From: Salipiger marinus
Lineage (GTDB): Bacteria > Pseudomonadota > Alphaproteobacteria > Rhodobacterales > Rhodobacteraceae
Length of the DNA stretch: 64,000 bases
Assembly: GCF_900100085.1 (NCBI RefSeq)
Contig: NZ_FNEJ01000014.1
Span: forward strand, 62,001-126,000
Direction of reading: 5' to 3'
The notes beneath the pieces were generated by a model that saw nothing but the letters and a program-made list of their open reading frames with translations, did not search any database and had not been told where the DNA came from. Made by a program: the position numbers and the translations under genes. Shown piece after piece: positions 37,108-45,660 of the stretch (its first letter is position 1; every line of letters starts with the position of its first letter).

Positions 37108-37725
37108 ATGGACGCGGCAACGGTCGAGCAGTGGTTCACAAGGGCGGATGGCAGCTATCTTTGCGCGCGCTGGGGCAGGCCGCTGTCGCCGGTGGTGTTC
37201 GGGGTGGAGGATGCGACGCTGAGCCTCGTCAAGGGCGCGTTCGAGGCGGTCTGCGCGCTGACAGGGCACAAGATGGCGCAGACCGATCCCGAGCTTGGCG
37301 CCAATGTCATGGTCTTTTTCCTGCGGGACTGGGCCGATCTGCGGACCGTGCCCGATCTGGACCGCCTGATCGAGGGGCTGGACGGCATGGTGACGCGCCT
37401 GCAGGACGCGGGCGCCAACCAGTACCGGCTGTTCCATTTCGACGCGCAGGGGGCCATCCGGGCGGCCTTCGTGTTCCTGCGCATGGATGCGGCGCTGGAC
37501 GCGATGGCGGCCGAGGATCTGGCGCTGGCGCAGGTGGTGCAGGTGATGCTGCTGTGGTCCGACAGCGCCTTTGCCGACCGCTCGCCGCTGGGCCAGCTTG
37601 GCGACGGGCGCGTGGTGCTGCGCCCCGAAATCGCGGCGCTGCTGCGCGCCGCCTATGATCCGGTGCTGCCCGATGTGGCGCGCGATCCGTCGCACGCGCT
37701 GCGGCTGGCGGCACGGATGGGCTGA
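37108..37725 (+). CDS. Conserved hypothetical protein downstream of ruvB
   Basis: I do not recognise this 205-residue protein. It appears soluble, with no signal peptide. The sequence includes ARWGRPLSPVVFGVEDATL, a short FFLRDWADLRTVPDL segment and LWSDSAFADRSPLGQL, giving a mixed alpha/beta profile. The ATG at 37108 has AGAAGGAGA directly upstream. The gene lies between ruvB and a D-Ala-D-Ala carboxypeptidase gene on the same strand and may belong to the ruv transcript. Confidence 0.75.
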   Translation: MDAATVEQWFTRADGSYLCARWGRPLSPVVFGVEDATLSLVKGAFEAVCALTGHKMAQTDPELGANVMVFFLRDWADLRTVPDLDRLIEGLDGMVTRLQDAGANQYRLFHFDAQGAIRAAFVFLRMDAALDAMAAEDLALAQVVQVMLLWSDSAFADRSPLGQLGDGRVVLRPEIAALLRAAYDPVLPDVARDPSHALRLAARMG

Positions 37726-37787
37726 GCCGGTTCACGGCTTGGCAAGACCTCTCTGCCAGTCTGGCTCCGGAACAGGCGGAGGGGCTG

Positions 37788-38717
37788 ATGATCCGGAACA
37801 TCCTGCTGGCGCTGCTGCTGACCCTTGCCGGGGGCGCGCAGGCGGCCATCCGGTCCAGCGTGGTGATGGATGCCCGCACGGGGGAGGTTTACGTCGAAGA
37901 GGGCGCCGACCTGCCGCATCCTCCCGCCTCCCTCACCAAGATGATGACGCTTTATCTGGCGTTCGAGGCGCTGGAGACGGGGCTGCGATCGCGGGAGGAC
38001 CCTGTCACGGTTTCGGCGCGGGCGGCGGCACAGCCCGGCTCGCGCATGGGGCTGTGGGCCGGGCAGGTGGTGTCGCTGGGCGATCTGGTCACCGGGGTGG
38101 CGCTGGCCTCGGGCAATGACGCGGCGGTGGCGCTGGCCGAGGTGCTGGCGGGCAGCGAGGCGGCCTTTGTCGCCCGCATGAACGCGCGGGCGCAGGATCT
38201 GGGGCTGGATGGTACCCGCTATGCCAATCCGCACGGGCTGACCGCGCCCGGCCATCTGACCACGGCGCGCGACATGACCACGCTGGGCCGCAGGCTGTGG
38301 CTGGATTTTCCGGAGTTCTGGGGCCTTTTTGCGCAGCAGCAGGCGGGGGGGATGCGCCACACCAACAGCCGCTTCCTGTCGGGCTATGCCGGGGCGGACG
38401 GGATCAAGACCGGCTACACCCGGGCGGCGGGATACAACATCACCGCCTCGGCAATGCGCGGCGAGGCGCGGCTGATCGTCACCGTGCTGGGCGCGGGATC
38501 CTCGGCAGAGCGGCTGGCAGAGGTGACGCAGCGGATGGATCAGGGATTTGCGCAGGCCCCAGATCATGCGCCGGTGCGGCGGCGGGGCGTGCCGCGCGAC
38601 TGGATGGCGCCGCGCGATCCGCTGCTGGTGGCGCAGGGCGGCGCGGCACAGGATCCCCCGCCCGTGGCGGCCACGGGGCCGCCGGGGGGCGTGGGGATCG
38701 GGGTCTTCCTGCGCTAG
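37788..38717 (+). CDS. D-alanyl-D-alanine carboxypeptidase (S11 family)
   Basis: A 309-residue periplasmic peptidoglycan carboxypeptidase. It has a signal peptide (IRNILLALLLTLAGGAQAA), then the active-site motifs Ser48-Lys51 (PASLTKMM), SGN (ASGNDAA) and KTG (GIKTGYTRAAGYN). It is close in sequence to the larger SPOR-bearing enzyme at 24703-26220 but lacks that domain, so it may act away from the septum. The ATG at 37788 is preceded by GGAGGG. It is convergent with trpS, with six bases between stops. Confidence 0.93.
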   Translation: MIRNILLALLLTLAGGAQAAIRSSVVMDARTGEVYVEEGADLPHPPASLTKMMTLYLAFEALETGLRSREDPVTVSARAAAQPGSRMGLWAGQVVSLGDLVTGVALASGNDAAVALAEVLAGSEAAFVARMNARAQDLGLDGTRYANPHGLTAPGHLTTARDMTTLGRRLWLDFPEFWGLFAQQQAGGMRHTNSRFLSGYAGADGIKTGYTRAAGYNITASAMRGEARLIVTVLGAGSSAERLAEVTQRMDQGFAQAPDHAPVRRRGVPRDWMAPRDPLLVAQGGAAQDPPPVAATGPPGGVGIGVFLR

Positions 38718-38723
38718 CCCGGT

Positions 38724-39758
38724 TCAGGCGCCGACCATGCCCACGATCTCGTAGGTGCGCTTCAGGATCGGTGCGGCAAGGGCATTGGCCCGTTCGGAGC
38801 CTGCGCGCAGCACCGCGTCGATTTCGGCGGGATCCTGCATCAGCCGCGCCATCTCGGTGGAGATCGGCGCCAGCTTGGCCACGGCCAGATCCGCCAGCTT
38901 CGGCTTGAATTCCGAAAACTGCTGTCCGCCCACCTCGGCCAGCACCTCGGCCACGGTGGTGTCGGCAAGGGCTGCGTAGATGTTGAGCAGGTTGCGCGCC
39001 TCGGGCCGTCCCTCCAGCCCCTCGATTTCGGAGGGCAGGGCGTCGGGATCGGTGCGTGCCTTGCGGATCTTGCTGGAAATCGCGTCGGCATCGTCGGTCA
39101 TGTTGATGCGCGAGGCATCCGAAGGATCGGATTTCGACATCTTCTTCGAGCCGTCGCGCAGGCTCATGACCCGGGTGGCCGCGCCTTCGATCACCGGCTC
39201 GGTCATCGGAAAGAACTCGGTGCCGAAATCATGGTTGAACTTCGCCGCGATGTCGCGGGTCAGCTCCACATGCTGTTTCTGGTCCTCGCCCACCGGCACA
39301 TGGGTGGCGTGATAGACAAGGATGTCGGCGGCCATCAGCGCCGGATAGGCATAAAGCCCGAGCGAGGCTTTTTCGGCATTCTTGCCCGCCTTGTCCTTGA
39401 ACTGCGTCATGCGGTTCATCCAGCCAAGCCGCGCCACGCAGTTGAAAATCCACGCCAGCTGCGCATGGGCGGGCACCTGGCTCTGGTTGAAGAGGATCGA
39501 CCGGGCGGGGTCGAGCCCCGCTGCCAGATAACCCGCCGTCAGTTCCCGGGTCTGGCGGCGCAGCGCCTCCGGATCCTGCCAGACGGTGATGGCGTGCATG
39601 TCGACCACGCAATACAGCGTCTCGATGCCGCTGTCCTGCATGTCGACAAACCGCCGGATCGCCCCCAGATAGTTGCCCAGCGTCAGCCCGCCAGAGGGCT
39701 GGATTCCGGAGAACACGCGGGGCGAGAAGGAGGTCTGGGTCTGGGCCGCCTCGGTCAT
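38724..39758 (-). CDS. trpS: Tryptophan--tRNA ligase
   Basis: This class Ic synthetase charges tRNA-Trp. The 344-residue protein has the HIGH-type motif in [17 protein letters not shown], the KMSKS motif ([10 protein letters not shown]), and the [12 protein letters not shown] segment of the family. The start is ATG 39758, with an AAGGAAAG ribosome site; longer frames extend into unrelated sequence. It is divergent from the rhomboid-like gene. Confidence 0.97.
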   Translation of the reverse strand: MTEAAQTQTSFSPRVFSGIQPSGGLTLGNYLGAIRRFVDMQDSGIETLYCVVDMHAITVWQDPEALRRQTRELTAGYLAAGLDPARSILFNQSQVPAHAQLAWIFNCVARLGWMNRMTQFKDKAGKNAEKASLGLYAYPALMAADILVYHATHVPVGEDQKQHVELTRDIAAKFNHDFGTEFFPMTEPVIEGAATRVMSLRDGSKKMSKSDPSDASRINMTDDADAISSKIRKARTDPDALPSEIEGLEGRPEARNLLNIYAALADTTVAEVLAEVGGQQFSEFKPKLADLAVAKLAPISTEMARLMQDPAEIDAVLRAGSERANALAAPILKRTYEIVGMVGA

Positions 39759-39834
39759 GGGCTTTCCTTCGTCTGGATATTCTGTCTGCGCTGGCTTACC
39801 CATGCCCCGACATGCCGTCAAGAAAGAGGCCATC

Positions 39835-40521
39835 ATGGCGCACCGCCACACCGAATCGCCGCTGAACCCGCTGCCGCCCGTCATCATCGCGCTGTTTGTC
39901 GTGATCGTGGGGGTGGAGGCCGCCTTTTCGCTGGGCGCGCGCGGGCTGGTCGGCGGCCCCGAGGCCGTGGGCTGGCGGCTGGAGGCGCTGCAGCGCTTCT
40001 CTTTTTCCGGCAACATCCTTGGCTGGATGATCGACACCGGGCAATACCCGCCCGAGCATCTGCTGCGCTTCTTCAGCTACCCCTTCGTGCATGGCAATTT
40101 CACCCATGCACTGTTTGCCGGGGTGATGCTGCTGGCGCTGGGCAAGATGGTGGCCGAAGCGCTGGGTCCGGCGCGCACGCTGGCGATCCTTGCCGCCTCG
40201 ACCTTTGGCGGGGCACTGGCCTATGGCGTGCTGCTGGCGACGCCGGTGCCGCTGATCGGGGCCTTTCCGCCGATCTACGGTCTGATCGGCGCCTTCACCT
40301 ATCTGCTGTGGCTGCGGCTGGGGCAGGTGGGCGGCCAGCAGGTCCGGGCGTTTTCACTGATCGGCATCCTGCTGGGCATCCAGCTGCTGTTTGGCCTGCT
40401 CTTCGGCGGCGGGCTGGACTGGGTGGCGGATCTGGGCGGCTTCGCCTCCGGCTTTGCGCTGACCATCCTGCTGGTGCCCGGCGGCTGGCAGCGCCTGCGC
40501 GACAGGCTGCGCCAGCGCTGA
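39835..40521 (+). CDS. Rhomboid-fold membrane protein without catalytic residues
   Basis: A 228-residue membrane protein with the six-helix rhomboid layout: the L1 loop region, [11 protein letters not shown] in helix 2, and [11 protein letters not shown] in helix 6. The catalytic serine motif GxSG is missing: the corresponding segment (140-149) reads [10 protein letters not shown]. The helix 6 histidine is replaced by Asp199 (VADLGGF). It is therefore predicted to be an inactive rhomboid homologue. Such proteins can bind membrane substrates without cutting them. The start ATG 39835 follows AGAAAGAGG. Confidence 0.82.
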   Translation: MAHRHTESPLNPLPPVIIALFVVIVGVEAAFSLGARGLVGGPEAVGWRLEALQRFSFSGNILGWMIDTGQYPPEHLLRFFSYPFVHGNFTHALFAGVMLLALGKMVAEALGPARTLAILAASTFGGALAYGVLLATPVPLIGAFPPIYGLIGAFTYLLWLRLGQVGGQQVRAFSLIGILLGIQLLFGLLFGGGLDWVADLGGFASGFALTILLVPGGWQRLRDRLRQR

Positions 40522-40522
40522 G

Positions 40523-42010
40523 TCAGAACATGTCGGCGGGCAGGACCGGCAGGAACCGCGAAAACGCCTTGCCCGAGGCATTGGGGTAGGGCAGGGCAAA
40601 GCCTTCGCGCTCTTCGGGCAGGCGGGCGGCATTGGCCAGCGCGGCGCGGCGCCACGTGCGCGACTGCACCGGATCGTGCCCCTCCAGATGCGCGCCCAGC
40701 CAGATTTCGGCCAGCCGCCGCTGCAGGGCGATCACCGTCTCGGGACGGCGGAACAGGATCGAGGCTTCGGTATCCCAGCGCAGCGACCGGCCATTGAGAT
40801 TGGCCGAGCCCACCAGACCCACGCGGTCATCCACCAGCAGCACCTTGGAATGCACATAGACCGGGCCCGCGCCATGCAGCGGCGGCACGTCTTCGGGGGC
40901 GGGGCGCGGCTGCCCGGGAGAGATCAGCGCCAGCCGGTCGCCAAAGGCGCGGGTCAGGCGGCCCACCGCCTCGGATTGCAGCGCGTGGCCGTGTCGGGCA
41001 TCCCAGCTGTCATTCGCCTCGTAAAGCACGCGGTCTGCGAAGGGCGGCAGCACCACCACCAGTTGCAGCTGCTCGTGCCGTCCGGCGGCGCGCACCAGCG
41101 CCTCGACCACGGGGCGGTGACGCAGGAACTGGGTTTCCACATAGATGTGGCGCTGCGCCTCGCCGATCAGGGCGAGGATGGTCTTTTCATGCTCGATGAT
41201 GGTGGCACGCGGCGCCAGCCGCGCGGGGGCGGAACAGGGCGCGGAGAAGGTCCGCACCAGCCGCAGGTCGGCGCTGCCCTGCGGGCGGGTGTCGGTGTCA
41301 AAGCGCACGGCCTCGCCGGTCAGGCAGGGGGTGCCGCAATCCAGCGCCGCGTTCCAGCAGGTGCCGAAATGGTGGTGCAGCACGGCGGCGAACTCCGCAT
41401 CCTCCACCACCATGGAGACATCGTGCCATGTCTCGTCGCTGGGGCGGTCATGTTCGGGCGTGTCATAGCGGCGTTCGTTGATGTCGAGCCCGCCGATCAC
41501 GCAGCTTTGCCGGTCGGCCACGGCGAATTTCTGGTGGATGGTCACCGGGCGCAGCGCCACGGCCCCGGCCAGAACCGCGCGCTGCACCGGGGTCAGCTCG
41601 TCGGGGTCAAGCTCGCGCAGTTCGGCCAGCTTGCGGGTGATGCGCCCGCGCATGACCATGCGCCAGACCCAGCCCGCCGCCTGTCCGTGCGGCGCGCAGA
41701 TCACTTGCGCGTCGCCCTGCAGCGTTTCGGCGAAGCCCTTGGCAGAAGTCCATGCCTGCCGGTGCAGATCCGAGGTGAAGACGGGATCGAAATCCGAAAT
41801 CATCAGCCGCAGCCGCACGCCGCGGCGGCTGATCTCGGCCAGAAGATCGGCCCATGTCGCCAGTCCCCGCGCCAGCAGGTCGGGGCTGTGCAGCCGGGTG
41901 GTCGGGTCGAAGATGCGGAAGCTCATCACAAGCTCCTCGCGGGCGGAATCGGCCAGCCGTTCGAGCGCGGGGAAGCCCTCGGCGGCGGTAATCAGGGGAG
42001 TCAGCGTCAT
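40523..42010 (-). CDS. Phospholipase D-like / cardiolipin synthase-type protein
   Basis: A 495-residue protein with two HKD motifs, HQKFAVAD in the first half and HSKVLLVDD in the second. Each is followed by the expected glycine-asparagine segments (GGLDINER and GSANLNGRS). This is the phospholipase D superfamily, covering cardiolipin synthases and phosphatidyltransferases. There is no N-terminal transmembrane pair as in ClsA, so soluble or peripheral action is likely. It overlaps murJ (ATGA, 42007-42010), so the two genes are translationally coupled. Confidence 0.88.
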   Translation of the reverse strand: MTLTPLITAAEGFPALERLADSAREELVMSFRIFDPTTRLHSPDLLARGLATWADLLAEISRRGVRLRLMISDFDPVFTSDLHRQAWTSAKGFAETLQGDAQVICAPHGQAAGWVWRMVMRGRITRKLAELRELDPDELTPVQRAVLAGAVALRPVTIHQKFAVADRQSCVIGGLDINERRYDTPEHDRPSDETWHDVSMVVEDAEFAAVLHHHFGTCWNAALDCGTPCLTGEAVRFDTDTRPQGSADLRLVRTFSAPCSAPARLAPRATIIEHEKTILALIGEAQRHIYVETQFLRHRPVVEALVRAAGRHEQLQLVVVLPPFADRVLYEANDSWDARHGHALQSEAVGRLTRAFGDRLALISPGQPRPAPEDVPPLHGAGPVYVHSKVLLVDDRVGLVGSANLNGRSLRWDTEASILFRRPETVIALQRRLAEIWLGAHLEGHDPVQSRTWRRAALANAARLPEEREGFALPYPNASGKAFSRFLPVLPADMF

Positions 42011-43560
42011 GTGGATCGGCCTTTGCGGCGGAATGCGGCGCGGAATTCGGACAAGCGGAATGCGCCTGTCACCTGTCCCGCCACGGCATAGGCCAGCATC
42101 CCGATGCCGATGAGCAGGGCAAGCACAAGAGCCCGCCAGAAGCTTACACTCAGGAACGGCGTCAGCAGCCACATGGTTCCCCACAGCACCGCCCCCATCA
42201 GCACGGAGGCGAGACAGATCCGCCAGATGCGGCGGCGGAACCGGTCATCGAACCGCGCCACCTCGCCCAGACGGCGCCCGCCCCATGCCAGCTGCGCCAC
42301 CATGATCCATGCCGACACGGTGGTGGCGATGGCAGGCGCGATCCAGCCCAGCACCGGTGCGAGCCCGATCGCCAGCACCGCGTTCACCGCCATGGACCAC
42401 AGCGCGTAGCGGAACGGGGTGCGCGTGTCCTCGCGCGCAAAGAAGAGCGGCTGCAGAACCTTCTGCAGCACGAAGGCGGGCAGGCCCAGCCCGTAGATGG
42501 CGACGGCCAGGGCAATGGCCTGCGCGTCGGCCATGCTGGTCTGGCCGCGCTGGAACAGCACCGACACGATGGGCAGCGGCACCACCACCAGCGCCACGGC
42601 GGCGGGCACGGTCAGCGCCAGCGACAGTTCGCCCGCGCGGGAAAAGGCGTGGCGCGCGCCCGCATCATCCTGCGCCTTGAGCCGCCGCGACAGGTCGGGC
42701 AGCAGCACGATGCCGACGGCAATGCCCACCACCCCCAGCGGCAGCTGATAGAGCCGGTCAGCGGCGTATAGCCAGCCCACCGCCTTTTCGAAATTCGACG
42801 CGACCTGCTGGCCGACCAGCAGGTTGATCTGCATGACCCCGCCAGCCAGCGCTGCGGGCACCGCGACCCGCACCAGCCGCTTCATGTCGGGCGTCCAGCG
42901 CGGGCGCCCGGGGCGCAGGCGAATGCCCGAGCGCGTGGTGGCGATCCAGACCAGCACAAGCTGCGCCACCCCGGCCAGCGGGATGGCCCAGATCAGCCAC
43001 AGCACCACATCGCCGCCCAGCACCGCACCTGCGATCATGGCCGCGATCACGAAGATGTTCAGCAGCACCGGTGCGGCGGCGGCGGCGGCAAAATGGCCGG
43101 TGGCGTTCAGCACGCCCGAACACAGCGCCGCCAGCGAGATGAAGAAGATATAGGGAAAGACGATGCGCCCGAAGCCGACGGTCAGATCGAACCGCGCATC
43201 CCCTGCAAACCCGCCCGCCGTGGCCCAGACCAGCGCGGGCATGAACACCAGCGCCAGACCCGACAGCACCAGCAGCACGAAGGCGAGCCCGTTCATCGCT
43301 TCGGAGGCGAAGCGCGAGGGATCCTCGCCGCCTTCGTATTTCTTGGAGAAGATCGGCACAAAAGCGGCGTTGAACGCGCCTTCGGCAAAGAAGCGGCGGA
43401 ACATGTTGGGCAGGCGGAAGGCCGCGACAAAGGCATCCATCACCGGGCCGGGGCCGATATAGGCAAGGATGAAGATCTCGCGGGCGACCCCCAGCACGCG
43501 GCTGGCAAGGGTCCAGAACCCGACCGTCATGATGCCCGAAATCAGGCGGATGGGTTTCAT
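42007..43560 (-). CDS. murJ: Lipid II flippase
   Basis: MurJ flips lipid II across the inner membrane for peptidoglycan synthesis. The 517-residue polytopic protein (about 14 helices) has the MATE-like MVF signature: MNGLAFVLL region, then RRFFAEGAFNAAFVPIFSKKYE and PLGVVGIAVGIVLLPDLSRR. The start ATG 43560 gives MKPIRLISGIMTVGFWTLASR. It is followed by the phospholipase D-like gene and preceded on the same strand by kpsC, 70 bases away. Confidence 0.95.
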   Translation of the reverse strand: MKPIRLISGIMTVGFWTLASRVLGVAREIFILAYIGPGPVMDAFVAAFRLPNMFRRFFAEGAFNAAFVPIFSKKYEGGEDPSRFASEAMNGLAFVLLVLSGLALVFMPALVWATAGGFAGDARFDLTVGFGRIVFPYIFFISLAALCSGVLNATGHFAAAAAAPVLLNIFVIAAMIAGAVLGGDVVLWLIWAIPLAGVAQLVLVWIATTRSGIRLRPGRPRWTPDMKRLVRVAVPAALAGGVMQINLLVGQQVASNFEKAVGWLYAADRLYQLPLGVVGIAVGIVLLPDLSRRLKAQDDAGARHAFSRAGELSLALTVPAAVALVVVPLPIVSVLFQRGQTSMADAQAIALAVAIYGLGLPAFVLQKVLQPLFFAREDTRTPFRYALWSMAVNAVLAIGLAPVLGWIAPAIATTVSAWIMVAQLAWGGRRLGEVARFDDRFRRRIWRICLASVLMGAVLWGTMWLLTPFLSVSFWRALVLALLIGIGMLAYAVAGQVTGAFRLSEFRAAFRRKGRST

Positions 43561-43630
43561 GTCTGGATCTCCGTCCGGGGTTGCAGGGCAGGCCTAGCTC
43601 ATCGCCTTGGGCGGTAAAAGGGGGCGCGCA

Positions 43631-45658
43631 TCAGCGCCGCCACAGATGCGCGTGACCGGCCAGCCAGCCCTGCGCCTTGGCCAGCGCCCGGTTGGCGGGA
43701 CCAGGTCGGGGCAGGGGGCCGTGGCGCAGCCGGTCGCAGATCACCTCCACCGCGCAGGGCTGGCCGCTGACCGGATCGCGGTAGCGCGGATAGTCGATCA
43801 GCGCGGCATGCACGAGGCTTTCAAGCGTGGGGCGCGGGCCGGTCAGGCGGCGCGCGGGCGGCGGGCTCAGATCGCGGGTCAGCCCCCAGCCCGCATAGAA
43901 GGGCAGGCCCAGCGTGGTGACGGGCACGCCGCGCAGCAGCGCCTCGAACCCGGTGAGGGAGGTCAGCGTCCACACCTCCTGCACCGCGCCCAGCAGTGCG
44001 GCCATGTCGGCCTGTGCCACGGTGGCATCGGCCCAAAGCTCGGGCTGCTCCACCATGCCCGCGCGCAGCCCGGCCACCACATCGGGATGCGGGCGCCACA
44101 GGATCACCGCGCCGGGGTTTTCTGCGCGCACCCGCGCCAGCAGATCGGCGTTGCGGCGGATCTGCGGGCTGCCTTTCTGGAGGCTGGCGTCATTCTCCAC
44201 CTGACCGGGCACAAGGATGCGGTGGCCCGGCGGCAGGTCGGGCAGCGCCCCGCCAAGGTTGTATTTGCTGAGCCCGCCCGCCGTCATGGTCCGGATCAGC
44301 CGCGCGGCGCGCTGGATCTGGTCCGGGCGCAGCTCTGCGCGGCGCGCAATCAGATGCTCCAGCCGCGACGGGCGGGAGGGGTCGTAATGAATGCCCAGAT
44401 CGTCCAGCACCAGCGACAGCGGCGGCACCAGATCGGCCCCCAGCCCGCGCGAGCGCAGGAAACCGTCCTCAACCCGCACGGCGGTGTCGTCCTCTGCCGC
44501 CTTGCTGGCCCAGACCATGTGGCGCCGGTCAGAGGGCGGGGTGCGAGCGCTGGCAAAGATCACCGGGCGCTGCGTGCCGAAAAAGCCCTGCAGCGGGCCG
44601 CGTTTCCACGCGCGCATGCCATGGGCGACCCAGCCGCGATGATCCTCGCGCCATGCCCGGGTCTGCGCCTCGAAGGCCGAGAGCGCGTCCTCGAACTCGC
44701 AGAGCCGGTCGCGGCAGGGATCATACCAGAGCGGGTGCAGGATCATCGCCGCCGCAAACAGCTGCGCGCGGGTCAGGTGGCGTCTGCGGCGGGGAAACTG
44801 CGCCTCGTCGGTGCTAAGCCCCCAGCCCGCATAGAAGGGCGTGCCAAAGACGCGCGGGCGGTGACCGGCAAGGATCGCCTCGAACCCCAGCTGCGAGGAA
44901 ACGGTATAGACCGCCACCGCCCCCTCCAGCAGCGCCCAAGGCGAGACGGAATCGGCGCAGAGGCTGACGGGGCCGGTGGCGTCTTCGGCGGTGAAATGGC
45001 CGGGGCGGTGGCCCTGCGCGGTTTCGGGATGGGTCTTGATCAGGACGCGCGCGCCGGGGTTTTCCTCGCGCGCGATCATCAGCATTTCCAGAAACCGGTT
45101 GCGGTCGGCGCCACAGGCCCGGACCGAGGCATCGCCGCGCGTCTGGTCCACCACCAGCACATAGCCCGGCGCGGGCAGCGGAGCAGCCGGGTCAAAGCCG
45201 GTATATTTGGTCAGATGCTTCTCGCGCAGCCGCGCGATGCCGCCGCGCGCCCGGTCGAGCAGGGCGTGATCGTCCAGCGGATGCGTGGCCAGCAGATGTT
45301 CCAGATCCGAAGCCTGCCGCGCATCGAAATGCACGCCGCGCGCATCCAGCATCAGCCCCAGCGGCGGCTCTCCGGCGCAGCCCGGCTGCAGCGAGCGCAG
45401 AAAGGCATCCTCGATCCGCAGCAGCGGGGCACCATGGCGGGCGGCAATCGCCTCTCCGCGCGCGGCATAGGGCGACTGGCCCCAGACACCGACATGATCG
45501 CCCGGCCCCGGCAGGCCCAGCGAGATCTGCCAGCCCGCCGCCGCCAGCATCCGGCGCAGGCGGCGCTGGGTCAGAAACCCGGCGCTGTAGACAAAAAGAC
45601 GCCGGGGGATTTCTCCCCCGGCGCTGCCCTGTCCCTCGTTATGATTGTTCAGGGGCAC
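43631..45658 (-). CDS. kpsC: Capsular polysaccharide beta-Kdo transferase KpsC
   Basis: KpsC builds the poly-Kdo linker of group 2-type capsules. The protein, about 675 residues from GTG 45658, contains two tandem homologous glycosyltransferase modules. Module 1 includes RRLFVYSAGFLTQ, YVLVVDQTRGDAS and FGTPFYAGWGLS. Module 2 includes HRILVPGQVENDAS and LPFYAGWGLTRD. No ATG is near the conserved beginning and the GTG lacks a clear ribosome site; it starts two bases after the upstream gene, so coupling is likely. A terminator-like hairpin lies in codons 13-19, just before the conserved region. Confidence 0.88.
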   Translation of the reverse strand: MPLNNHNEGQGSAGGEIPRRLFVYSAGFLTQRRLRRMLAAAGWQISLGLPGPGDHVGVWGQSPYAARGEAIAARHGAPLLRIEDAFLRSLQPGCAGEPPLGLMLDARGVHFDARQASDLEHLLATHPLDDHALLDRARGGIARLREKHLTKYTGFDPAAPLPAPGYVLVVDQTRGDASVRACGADRNRFLEMLMIAREENPGARVLIKTHPETAQGHRPGHFTAEDATGPVSLCADSVSPWALLEGAVAVYTVSSQLGFEAILAGHRPRVFGTPFYAGWGLSTDEAQFPRRRRHLTRAQLFAAAMILHPLWYDPCRDRLCEFEDALSAFEAQTRAWREDHRGWVAHGMRAWKRGPLQGFFGTQRPVIFASARTPPSDRRHMVWASKAAEDDTAVRVEDGFLRSRGLGADLVPPLSLVLDDLGIHYDPSRPSRLEHLIARRAELRPDQIQRAARLIRTMTAGGLSKYNLGGALPDLPPGHRILVPGQVENDASLQKGSPQIRRNADLLARVRAENPGAVILWRPHPDVVAGLRAGMVEQPELWADATVAQADMAALLGAVQEVWTLTSLTGFEALLRGVPVTTLGLPFYAGWGLTRDLSPPPARRLTGPRPTLESLVHAALIDYPRYRDPVSGQPCAVEVICDRLRHGPLPRPGPANRALAKAQGWLAGHAHLWRR
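45593..45622 (-). terminator. Intrinsic terminator or attenuator at the start of kpsC
   Basis: On the minus strand, a perfect nine-base stem GCCGGGGGA/TCCCCCGGC with loop GAAA is followed by GTCTTTTTGTC. It lies 36-66 bases past the Wza-like gene's stop but inside the likely kpsC coding start. Either kpsC is attenuated here, with translation opposing hairpin formation, or its start codon is wrongly placed. Confidence 0.7.
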
Positions 45659-45660
45659 GT

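Noticed and set aside
39835-40521. Active rhomboid protease
   Set aside because: The serine motif GxSG and the helix 6 histidine are both missing.
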